This document shows, piece by piece, positions 1-6,309 of a stretch of DNA of 12,416 nt. A model generated the notes under the pieces. It was not told where the DNA came from. It ran no database searches and saw only the letters and a program-made list of their open reading frames with translations. The position numbers and the translations under genes are program-made. The stretch covers positions 1 to 12,416 of the forward strand of contig CALGGX010000135.1 of assembly GCA_937916025.1 (NCBI GenBank). Reading direction: 5' to 3'. This stretch comes from an uncultured Selenomonadales bacterium. Its GTDB lineage: Bacteria; Bacillota_C; Negativicutes; Selenomonadales; Selenomonadaceae. Positions within the stretch are counted from its first letter, which is position 1. Every line of letters begins with the position of its first letter.

Positions 1-393
1 GTTCGCAATCCGAAAAAAGCCGCCGCTCTCAAACAGGATTTCGCCAATTTCGCCGAGATTGAGGTTTTTGATTGGACCGGCGACGAGTTTAAAGAACAAC
101 TCGAATACACCGACATTTTGATCAACACCACACCGCTCGGAATGTATCCGAATGTGGATGAAATGCCGCCGGTTGACATCTCGAAATTGCCGGAAGGCGC
201 GTTCGTCTATGACGTGATATACACTCCGAAAAAGACGAAGTTTTTGCAGAAGGCGGAAGAACTCGGCTATCCGATCCTCAACGGCGAGTCAATGTTGGCA
301 TATCAGGGCGTCGAGTCGTTCCGACTGTTCACCGGCGTCGAGACCGAAGCCGAGATCATGCTCGACGCTCTCAATAAATATCTCAACAAATGA
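1..393 (+). CDS. aroE: Shikimate dehydrogenase, C-terminal part (5' end outside window)
   Basis: The reading frame is open from base 1 to the TGA at 391-393, giving 130 residues; the family is about 270-290 aa, so roughly the first half lies outside the window. AroE reduces 3-dehydroshikimate to shikimate with NADPH in the cytosolic aromatic amino acid pathway. The visible part begins at the cofactor-binding 'VRNPKKA' stretch, which corresponds to the NADP phosphate-binding NRxPxKA loop. It continues with 'INTTPLGMYP', the classic (N/A)TxxGM motif, then 'YDVIYTPKKTKFL', and ends with 'NGESMLAYQGVESFRLFTG', the conserved C-terminal helix motif with the substrate-contacting Gln. The stop overlaps the start of the next gene (ATGA), so the two are probably cotranscribed. 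I see no defect in the visible part. Confidence 0.95.
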   Translation, partial: VRNPKKAAALKQDFANFAEIEVFDWTGDEFKEQLEYTDILINTTPLGMYPNVDEMPPVDISKLPEGAFVYDVIYTPKKTKFLQKAEELGYPILNGESMLAYQGVESFRLFTGVETEAEIMLDALNKYLNK

Positions 394-1589
394 CTTTACA
401 ACAATTGAATGCCGCGCTTGACAAATTTCAGCGGCAGGTGTTGCACAGCCTTCGACAAGCCGCGCGGATCAATCTCGCCGATTCGCCGATTGTACAGTTG
501 ATCGATCTGATCTTTCATCATGCCGTCGAAATGCGAGCGACCGATATTCACATCGAGCCGCAAAAAGATTGCCTTCGCATTCGATATCGGCTCGACGGCA
601 TGTTGACGGAATTGCACCGCTCGCTCGACGTCGCACTCATTCAGACATTTATATCGCGCGTCAAAATCATGTCGGCAATGGATACGACGAAAACTCACCT
701 GCCGCTCGACGGGCGCATCGATTTCATTCACGACGGCAAAAAGATCGACATGCGCACGGCCTCGATGCCGACCGCGTACGGCGAAACGCTCGTCATTCGT
801 CTGATGGACGTCGAGGAGAACTTGCAATCGATTGCCGAGCTCGGAATGAGTTCGGAGACGGAGCAGAAATTTCGGCGATTGATTGATTCGCCGTCGGGAA
901 TGTTTGTCATGGCGGGACCGATGAATTCCGGCAAATCGACGACGCTTTATGCCGCGCTTCGAGAACTCAACCGCACGGAACGAAATATCATGACACTCGA
1001 AGATCCGATCGAACAACTTGTCGACGGGATCAATCAGACGGACTTGAGCGGGGCGGGAGAGCTCAATTTTGCGGACGGACTTCGCTCGATGATGCGAATG
1101 GACGCAAACATCATCATGGTCGGCGAGGCGCGTGATTCCGAAACGGCGAAAACGGCGGTGCGCGCGGCGTTGACGGGGCATTTGATCTTGACGACATTGC
1201 ATGCGAAAGATACCTGCAGCGCGTTGTTTCGATTGTTGGAAATGGGCGTGGAACCGTATTTGCTGGCGGCAACGCTGTCGGGCGTAATGTCTCAACGGCT
1301 GGTGCGGCGATTGTGTCCGAACTGTCGAAAACAAACCGGCGAGAAAATCTTCCGCGCGGAAGGTTGCGAGAAATGTCGCAGCACGGGATATCGCGGGAGA
1401 CTCGCGTTGCATGAAATTCTGCCGATCGACGAGCACATTCGGCGATTGATTCTCGACAGAGCACCGCTTGACGAGATCAGAAGAACGACACTCGCGAACG
1501 GACTCGTCACTCTTTTTGACGACGGCAATAAAAAAGTCGCCGACGGTTTGACGACTCTCGACGAACTTCATCGTGTTCTCAGCGATTAA
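390..1589 (+). CDS. Type II secretion/type IV pilus assembly ATPase (GspE/PilB family, short form)
   Basis: This is a 399-aa hexameric-type ATPase of the GspE/PilB/ComGA family, which powers pilus or pseudopilus assembly at the inner membrane. Visible motifs in order: the N2 domain 'ATDIHIEP' (50-57) and 'RYRLDG' (65-70); Walker A 'GPMNSGKST' (176-184), with Met-Asn where Thr-Gly is usual; Asp box 'LEDPIE' (203-208); Walker B region 'IIMVGEARD' (241-249); His box 'TTLHAKD' (268-274); and a zinc-type CxxC pair at C309/C312 and C326/C329. The N1 domain of typical PilB/GspE (about 150 aa more) is absent, as in ComGA. The ATG overlaps the aroE stop and has no good Shine-Dalgarno, suggesting translational coupling. 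No pilin, PilC/GspF or peptidase gene follows: the next gene is convergent and overlaps by 4 bases. Family call is secure; which machine it serves is unknown. Confidence 0.93.
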   Translation: MTLQQLNAALDKFQRQVLHSLRQAARINLADSPIVQLIDLIFHHAVEMRATDIHIEPQKDCLRIRYRLDGMLTELHRSLDVALIQTFISRVKIMSAMDTTKTHLPLDGRIDFIHDGKKIDMRTASMPTAYGETLVIRLMDVEENLQSIAELGMSSETEQKFRRLIDSPSGMFVMAGPMNSGKSTTLYAALRELNRTERNIMTLEDPIEQLVDGINQTDLSGAGELNFADGLRSMMRMDANIIMVGEARDSETAKTAVRAALTGHLILTTLHAKDTCSALFRLLEMGVEPYLLAATLSGVMSQRLVRRLCPNCRKQTGEKIFRAEGCEKCRSTGYRGRLALHEILPIDEHIRRLILDRAPLDEIRRTTLANGLVTLFDDGNKKVADGLTTLDELHRVLSD

Positions 1590-2323
1590 ACCCGCAATCC
1601 GGCGAAAAAATCCTGCACGCGTTGATCCGGCAATCGCCGAAACTTCTCGACCGTATCAATCGCAATCAGATCGCCCTGATACACCATTGCAATGCGATTA
1701 GATATCCGACATGCGCTTGCCATGTCATGCGTAACGACGATGCTTGTCACTCCCAACGACTTTTGTGTGGCGATGATGAGCTCGTCGATTTTTGTTGTCG
1801 TGATCGGATCGAGCCCGCTCGACGGTTCGTCATAGAAGATGATCCTCGGCTCGAATGCCAATGCCCGAGCCAAACTCACGCGTTTTTTCATGCCGCCGCT
1901 CAACTCGTTCGGCATCAAATGCTCCACGCCTTCCAAACCGACTTGCCGAAGTTTCTCTTTGACAATCGCTTCGATCTTGTCTTTCGGATAATCAGTATGC
2001 TCTACCAGTCCGAAGGCAACATTATCGCCGACCGTCATCGAATCAAACAACGCGGAATATTGAAAGACCATGCCCATTTTCATTCTTACATGCGTCAATT
2101 CATCTTCCTTCATATGCGAAATTTCTTCGTCGTCGATCCAAATCTCGCCTTCCGACGGTTGGATCAAGCCGATCATCAATCGAAGCAACGTCGATTTGCC
2201 GGATCCGGAGCCGCCGATTATCGACAGCGTCTCGCCGTCCGCAATTTCCATGTTGATATCGCGGAGCGCGGCTTTTTTGCCGAAGAATTTGCTTACGTGT
2301 TTGATTTTAATCACGTCAATCAC
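1586..2323 (-). CDS. mlaF: Phospholipid ABC transporter ATP-binding protein MlaF
   Basis: This 245-aa ABC ATPase would energise the MlaE permease on the cytoplasmic face of the inner membrane for phospholipid trafficking. It has Walker A 'GGSGSGKST' (37-45), a Q-loop in 'GMVFQYSALFDSMTVGDNV', the signature 'LSGGMKKRV' (141-149), Walker B 'IIFYDEPSSGLDP' (161-173) and the switch His in 'VVTHD' (H199). The 'FQ.SALFDS.TV' and 'LSGGM.KRV' wording is characteristic of the MlaF/Ttg2A group rather than amino-acid importers. The start is GTG at 2323, overlapping the mlaE stop by 8 bases; a second GTG three codons later is an alternative. Partner permease is immediately upstream. The 3' end overlaps the convergent ATPase gene by 4 bases, with no terminator visible. 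No MlaB (STAS) gene is seen. Confidence 0.96.
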   Translation of the reverse strand: MIDVIKIKHVSKFFGKKAALRDINMEIADGETLSIIGGSGSGKSTLLRLMIGLIQPSEGEIWIDDEEISHMKEDELTHVRMKMGMVFQYSALFDSMTVGDNVAFGLVEHTDYPKDKIEAIVKEKLRQVGLEGVEHLMPNELSGGMKKRVSLARALAFEPRIIFYDEPSSGLDPITTTKIDELIIATQKSLGVTSIVVTHDMASACRISNRIAMVYQGDLIAIDTVEKFRRLPDQRVQDFFAGLRV

Positions 2324-3092
2324 CGTAGATAATGAACGTCAACAGCGCGTTCAGAATAAAAATCGCAATGATCGAGGCGACCACGGTTTTTGTCGTCGCC
2401 TTGCCGACGCCCTCGGCACCGTCCGGGCAATGCAATCCGTAGTAGCAACCGAGCACCGCGATCACGTTGCCGAAAAAAATTGCCTTGATCAATCCGCCGG
2501 TGATGTCGTGAATTTCGACGAAAATGTCAATCGAATGCATGAAGAGATACGAGCTGATGCCGGAGTAATAAACGGCAATCACCCAGCCGCCAAAGATGCC
2601 GATTAAATCGCCGAAAACGGTCAAGAGCGGCACGACGATCATGCAGGCGAGCATTCTCGGCACGATGAGATAATCGACCGGACTTACCGCCATGACTCGG
2701 AGCGCGTCGATCTGCTCGGTGACTTTCATTGTGGAAATTTCGGCGGTGATGGCGGCTCCGACGCGTCCGGCGCAAACGACTCCGACGAGCACCGGACCGA
2801 GCTCGCGTCCGATTGCGATTGCGATGATGCCGCCGACGGTTGATTGCGCGCCGAAGCGAATGAACTCGTGCGCGGTTTGCAGAGTGAACACGACTCCGGT
2901 GAACAGCAACGTCAAAGACACGATCGTCAGCGAGTCGACGCCGAGATGCGACATTTGCGCGATGATGTGGCGCATGCGCGGCTTATGTCGGAGCTGTTTC
3001 ATGGTATCGGCGTAGAGCAGAACGATCGTGCCGAACTCTGCGAACCGGCGTATCACGAAACCGCCGATTGCTTCCAAAAACTTGATCAGCAT
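2316..3092 (-). CDS. mlaE: Phospholipid ABC transporter permease MlaE
   Basis: This 258-aa polytopic inner-membrane protein is the MlaE/Ttg2B permease, the membrane core of the MCE-type phospholipid transporter. The diagnostic conserved block 'GRVGAAITAEISTMKVTEQ' (109-127) is present, followed by 'DALRVMAVSPVDYLIVPRM' (129-147) and the C-terminal 'GCYYGL...GAEGVGKATT' (215-234). Hydrophobic segments lie at about 55-75, 85-110, 145-175, 205-220 and 237-256. An N-terminal amphipathic stretch (1-25) resembles the elbow helix of the family. The gene starts 15 bases after the upstream small gene and has only a weak Shine-Dalgarno (the bases before ATG read CGTAATCTC), so it probably depends on read-through or coupling. 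It overlaps mlaF at its 3' end. The cognate mlaD is about 5.8 kb away on the other strand. Confidence 0.96.
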   Translation of the reverse strand: MLIKFLEAIGGFVIRRFAEFGTIVLLYADTMKQLRHKPRMRHIIAQMSHLGVDSLTIVSLTLLFTGVVFTLQTAHEFIRFGAQSTVGGIIAIAIGRELGPVLVGVVCAGRVGAAITAEISTMKVTEQIDALRVMAVSPVDYLIVPRMLACMIVVPLLTVFGDLIGIFGGWVIAVYYSGISSYLFMHSIDIFVEIHDITGGLIKAIFFGNVIAVLGCYYGLHCPDGAEGVGKATTKTVVASIIAIFILNALLTFIIYGD

Positions 3093-3107
3093 GAGATTAC
3101 GGATCGA

Positions 3108-3362
3108 TTACGGCAACTCGTCGAGGTTTTTGAAGTACTCGGGATAGAGTTCCGGCAGATGCGGCTTGTACTTCGAGTAATCGAGGATGGTGAAGCCGAT
3201 GATCTCCTCGGTGTCGTCGTCGCGCAAGACGTAGAGCTCCGGGTAGTCTTTGTAAAATTCTTCGTCGCCGTAGTAATTAATCCGCGCACTGTAGAAAACG
3301 CTCAGCATGTCGTGATCTTTGTCGTAATTGACTATCGGTTTATCATACCATTTGCGAGTCAT
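3108..3362 (-). CDS. Small DUF2283-like protein, possible antitoxin-type partner
   Basis: This is an 84-aa protein. Its N-terminal half has 'VNYDKDHDMLSVFYS', which matches the usual DUF2283 opening (Tyr-Asp-x-x-x-Asp-x-Leu). The later 'VLRDDDTEEIIGFTILDYS' matches the acidic turn followed by Ile-Gly-(Ile/Phe)-x-(Ile/Leu)-x-(Asp)-(Ala/Tyr). The family call is from memory of the pattern, not a search. The ATG at 3362 lies inside the 3' end of the upstream gene (20-base overlap), with an AAGGGG Shine-Dalgarno about 10 bases ahead, so the two are translated as a unit. DUF2283 proteins often sit next to small nuclease-like proteins; an antitoxin-like role is inference from this arrangement. No catalytic residues can be assigned. 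Confidence 0.7.
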   Translation of the reverse strand: MTRKWYDKPIVNYDKDHDMLSVFYSARINYYGDEEFYKDYPELYVLRDDDTEEIIGFTILDYSKYKPHLPELYPEYFKNLDELP

Positions 3363-3714
3363 AAAACATATCCCCTTTGGGCAGAAAATCGGTGATAGTC
3401 CGCTTTAAAATCCAAGTAACCACACGGTCATTATCATCAACAACAACCGTCAAAGATTTGATTTTTATTCCGTCGCCTTCCGGAACATCAACCAAATCGA
3501 GATATTTGCGACGTCCCTCGTAATTTTGATCTTTGACAATGAAACGCGGTTTAATGATGCTGTTTTTCGCTTGTCTTTCAACGATAGCACGATTAAACGC
3601 GTCTTTTTCTTCGTGATCTCCGATAATGTGTCGGATGAATTGAGTTTCGTACAAAATAATTGTCTTTCCGCTCGGATCGGTCACCGTCCAACGAATGTTA
3701 TCGTCCAATTGCAT
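3343..3714 (-). CDS. Small BECR-like (RelE/barnase-type fold) protein, candidate toxin
   Basis: This is a 123-aa basic protein of no family I can name with certainty. The middle has 'FIRHIIGDHEEKD' (two His in a helix), then 'KPRFIVKDQNYEGRRKYLDLV' and the C-terminal beta-strand pair 'SLTVVVDDNDRVVTWILKR'. The pattern His-helix, 'I.(K)P..I..D....R..Y', then a Val-Val-x-Asp-(Asp/Asn)-x-(Asn/Gly)-x-(Val/Ile)-Val-Thr hairpin is what I associate with the BECR superfamily of small RNase-like toxins. The start has a strong Shine-Dalgarno (AAAGGAG, about 5 bases before ATG) and a promoter just upstream. By hand count, bases 3361-3660 are 39% G+C (117 of 300), against about 58-65% in sampled lines of neighbouring genes, suggesting transfer. 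The toxin role is inference; a regulatory or orphan role is possible. Confidence 0.6.
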   Translation of the reverse strand: MQLDDNIRWTVTDPSGKTIILYETQFIRHIIGDHEEKDAFNRAIVERQAKNSIIKPRFIVKDQNYEGRRKYLDLVDVPEGDGIKIKSLTVVVDDNDRVVTWILKRTITDFLPKGDMFYDSQMV

Positions 3715-3735
3715 CCCACTCCTTTGAATATAAAC

Positions 3736-3764
3736 ATCATATCACTCGCGCATTTCGATTGCAA
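3736..3764 (-). promoter_or_regulatory. Sigma70-type promoter of the small gene pair (and possibly mlaEF)
   Basis: On the minus strand there is a -35 TTGCAA (3759-3764), a 17-base spacer and a -10 TATGAT (3736-3741; 5 of 6 to consensus). Transcription would begin near 3729, about 15 bases before the ATG at 3714, with AAAGGAG between them. It lies in the 54-base gap after the kdsD stop. Because no terminator is visible downstream, it could also drive mlaE and mlaF. Confidence 0.65.
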
Positions 3765-3768
3765 GAGA

Positions 3769-4737
3769 TCACACAATGCCTTGCCGCAACAGATCGGTCA
3801 GATGAATGATGCCGACGACATTTTTCTCGCGATCGACAACCGGCAAAACCGTCACCGGACGCGGCTTATGTTTTTCCATGACCGATAACGCCGCCGCCGT
3901 CATCTTACTCGCGTCAATCGTCAGCGGCTTGTTAAACATGATCGACTCGACCGGCTCATCGAGGAAGCGAATGTCTTTGCCGATCGCACGTCGAATGATC
4001 CCGTCCGTGATCAGCCCGACGAATTTCTGATTGCCGTCGACCACCGAAACCGCGCCGAGCCCCTTCTCCGTCATGATGAACAGCGCGTCTTTGATCGTCT
4101 TGCCGACTTCGATGATCGGATTCTCCGAACCGACATGCATCACGTCTCCGACTGTCAACAGCAATTTACGTCCGAGTGCACCGCTCGGATGAAACAGCGC
4201 GAAGTCTTTCGATGTAAAGTTCTTCTTCTCCATCAAAGCCATGGCAATTGCGTCGCCCATGGCGAGAGTCGCCGTCGTCGAGGCGGTCGGAGCCAAGCCG
4301 AGCGGACACGCCTCGCGCTTCACACCAATGTTGATGAAGCAATCGCAATTCCTTCCGAGCGAAGACTCGCGCCGCCCGCTCATTGCAATAATCGACGCGC
4401 CGATGCGCTTGATCACCGGCAGTATGTTTACGATCTCCGACGACTCGCCGCTGTTTGAAATCACGATCACCACGTCGTGTTCGGTGATCATGCCCGAATC
4501 GCCATGCCCCGCCTCTGCAGGATGCATGAACAGCGCGGGAGTTCCGGTCGAGGCGAATGTCGCCGCGATCTTTCGCCCGACATGCCCGCTCTTACCCATG
4601 CCGGTTACCACAACCCGCGCGGGGCAGTCGAGAATCATGTTTACTGCCGTTTCAAATTCGTCGTCGATGCGCGGAATGAGATTTTCAATCGCCTCCGCCT
4701 CGATTTTTAATGTTTCAATCGCCTTTTCCTTGATCAA
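3769..4737 (-). CDS. kdsD: D-arabinose 5-phosphate isomerase (KpsF/GutQ family)
   Basis: KdsD interconverts ribulose-5-phosphate and arabinose-5-phosphate, the first committed step of Kdo synthesis. The protein is about 322 aa, a normal length. The N-terminal SIS domain has 'TGMGKSGHVGRK' (47-58, numbered from the longer start), 'HPAEAGHGD' (74-82), 'ISNSGESSE' (95-103) and 'LAPTASTTATLAMGDA'. 'FHPSGALGRKLL' links to two CBS domains at about 198-255 and 265-322. The first possible start, TTG at 4743, overlaps the kdsA stop but sits only 2 bases from the AAGGAG site (4746-4751). The second in-frame TTG at 4737 is 8 bases away and is preferred here. It is the last gene of the Kdo run; kdsC, which often follows, is not here. 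Confidence 0.95.
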   Translation of the reverse strand: MIKEKAIETLKIEAEAIENLIPRIDDEFETAVNMILDCPARVVVTGMGKSGHVGRKIAATFASTGTPALFMHPAEAGHGDSGMITEHDVVIVISNSGESSEIVNILPVIKRIGASIIAMSGRRESSLGRNCDCFINIGVKREACPLGLAPTASTTATLAMGDAIAMALMEKKNFTSKDFALFHPSGALGRKLLLTVGDVMHVGSENPIIEVGKTIKDALFIMTEKGLGAVSVVDGNQKFVGLITDGIIRRAIGKDIRFLDEPVESIMFNKPLTIDASKMTAAALSVMEKHKPRPVTVLPVVDREKNVVGIIHLTDLLRQGIV

Positions 4738-4739
4738 AA

Positions 4740-5558
4740 TCAAAACTCCTTCACTGCAGTATAAACTGTCAAAACGCGCGTCAACAGCGACTCGAGTTCG
4801 TCGAGCGGAACCATGTTCGCGCCGTCCGATAACGCCTCGCTCGGATTGTCATGCACTTCGAGAAACAGCCCGTCAATGCCGACAGCCGCCGCCGCCCGGC
4901 ATAAATACTCGACAAACTCGCGCTGCCCGCCGGATTTCGTTCCGCCGCCGCCCGGCAACTGCACCGAGTGAGTGCCGTCGAAAATCACGGGATAGCCGAA
5001 GCCGCGCATGATCGGCAACGAGCGCATGTCGACGACGAGATTGTTGTAGCCGAAAGACGCGCCGCGCTCTGTCAACATGATCTTTCGCGTGCCGAACGCT
5101 TCCAACTTCTCGACGACGTTTCGCATATCCGACGGCGAGAGGAATTGCCCCTTCTTGACGTTGACGACCGCGCCGGTTTCTGTCGCCGCCTTCAACAGAT
5201 CGGTCTGTCGACAGAGAAACGCCGGAATTTGAATTACGTCCGCGACTTTCGATACCGGCTCGGCTTGCGTCGTTTCATGAATGTCGGTGACGAGCGGTAC
5301 GCCGAGTTCGGCTTTGATCGCCGCGAGCTGTTCCAGCCCGAGCTCGAGCCCCGGTCCGCGCGGATTTTTATATGAACTGCGGTTTGCTTTGTCGAATGAT
5401 GCCTTGAAAATGTAGGGGATATTCAGCCGCTCGGCGATCTCTTTGCACCGCCGCCCGATCATCAGACTGCGATCAAGCCCCTCGAGCACGCAAGGTCCCG
5501 CCATTAAAAACAGTCGACCGCCGCCGACCGCGATGTTTCCAATCCGAAATGTATTCAC
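4740..5558 (-). CDS. kdsA: 3-deoxy-8-phosphooctulonate (Kdo-8-P) synthase, metal-dependent type
   Basis: KdsA condenses phosphoenolpyruvate with arabinose-5-phosphate to Kdo-8-phosphate in the cytosol. The 272-aa TIM-barrel protein has '[12 protein letters not shown]' (51-62), '[12 protein letters not shown]' (67-78), '[16 protein letters not shown]' (107-122), '[10 protein letters not shown]' (133-142) and '[19 protein letters not shown]' (166-184). The N-terminal 'AGPCVLE' carries Cys23, which with H197, E234 ('FLEVHDNP') and D245 ('LSDGANM') matches the Cys-His-Glu-Asp metal set of the metal-dependent class (Aquifex-like). The E. coli enzyme has Asn at the Cys position. Start is GTG at 5558, overlapping the kdsB stop (GTGA), with GAGGTG five bases upstream. 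Confidence 0.97.
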   Translation of the reverse strand: MNTFRIGNIAVGGGRLFLMAGPCVLEGLDRSLMIGRRCKEIAERLNIPYIFKASFDKANRSSYKNPRGPGLELGLEQLAAIKAELGVPLVTDIHETTQAEPVSKVADVIQIPAFLCRQTDLLKAATETGAVVNVKKGQFLSPSDMRNVVEKLEAFGTRKIMLTERGASFGYNNLVVDMRSLPIMRGFGYPVIFDGTHSVQLPGGGGTKSGGQREFVEYLCRAAAAVGIDGLFLEVHDNPSEALSDGANMVPLDELESLLTRVLTVYTAVKEF

Positions 5559-6289
5559 GACTTCACCTCTTCATAAATGCGATTGACTTCCGCCAAATCT
5601 TCTTCCGTGTCGACGCCGATAAATCGATCATTGCTGAGCAGGACTTTGATCTTATGCCCGTTCTCGAGCGCGCGGAGTTGTTCGAGCGATTCGGACTGTT
5701 CGAGCGGCGTCGGCGACATTTTTGCGTATTCGAGCAGAAATTGCTTGCGATACGCGTAAATGCCGATATGTTTGCAGATGCGCGACTTGCCTGCATTGCG
5801 CTCGAACGGGATCGCTGCGCGCGAAAAATACAGCGCGTTGCCGTTCCGATCCATGACGACTTTGACGTTGTTCGGATTGTTGATCTCGCTCGGCTCGGTA
5901 AACTCGATTGCAACCGTCGCCATGTTCAATTGATCGTCGTCGTCAAACAGCGCGATCAGATCGTCGATGAGCTTCGGATTGATGAGCGGCTCGTCGCCCT
6001 GCACGTTCACGATCAACTCGGCGTCGGGGAATTTGCTCACGGCTTCCGCAAGTCGATCGGTGCCGGTCGAGTGATCCGCGCGCGTCATTACTGACCGTCC
6101 GCCATGCTCGACAACCGCATCGAAAATGCGCTGATCATCGGTCGCCACGACCGTCACATCGACTCGAGCAGCTCGCGCCGCCCGATCGAACACGCGACAG
6201 ATCATCGGCACGCCCGCGATCAATCGGAGCGGTTTGCCCGGCAAGCGCGTCGACGCGTACCGCGCCGGTATTATGCATATCGTTTTCAA
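5555..6289 (-). CDS. kdsB: CMP-Kdo synthetase (3-deoxy-manno-octulosonate cytidylyltransferase)
   Basis: KdsB activates Kdo with CTP to CMP-Kdo, the donor for Kdo transfer to lipid A. The 244-aa protein begins with the diagnostic '[17 protein letters not shown]' (5-21). It continues with 'VVATDD' (47-52), '[11 protein letters not shown]' (73-83), '[10 protein letters not shown]' (94-103), 'KHIGIYAYR' (173-181), '[16 protein letters not shown]' (196-211) and 'GVDTEEDL' (225-232), a full-length match to the family. The start chosen is TTG at 6289, with AAGGAGA eight bases upstream in the short gap after the preceding stop at 6310. A longer in-frame ATG at 6424 would add 45 unconserved residues and run 115 bases into the upstream gene, so it is rejected. 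The 3' end overlaps kdsA by 4 bases. Confidence 0.95.
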   Translation of the reverse strand: MKTICIIPARYASTRLPGKPLRLIAGVPMICRVFDRAARAARVDVTVVATDDQRIFDAVVEHGGRSVMTRADHSTGTDRLAEAVSKFPDAELIVNVQGDEPLINPKLIDDLIALFDDDDQLNMATVAIEFTEPSEINNPNNVKVVMDRNGNALYFSRAAIPFERNAGKSRICKHIGIYAYRKQFLLEYAKMSPTPLEQSESLEQLRALENGHKIKVLLSNDRFIGVDTEEDLAEVNRIYEEVKS

Positions 6290-6297
6290 TGTTGATC

Positions 6298-6304
6298 TCT
6301 CCTT
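6298..6304 (-). promoter_or_regulatory. Ribosome binding site fixing the kdsB TTG start
   Basis: AAGGAGA on the minus strand lies eight bases before the TTG at 6289 and inside the 20-base gap after the waaA-lpxK stop. It settles the kdsB start, because the upstream ATG at 6424 would overlap the fused gene deeply and add residues absent from the family. Confidence 0.8.
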
Positions 6305-6309
6305 GCTGT

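Noticed and set aside
396..1571. 391-aa open frame antisense to the secretion ATPase gene
   Set aside because: It mirrors the ATPase gene almost exactly, encodes an Arg/His-rich low-similarity protein with no recognisable motif, and has no ribosome site. It is a by-product of the codon bias.
1622..2332. 236-aa open frame antisense to mlaF
   Set aside because: Shadow of a secure ABC ATPase gene with all motifs on the minus strand; the antisense product shows no family pattern.
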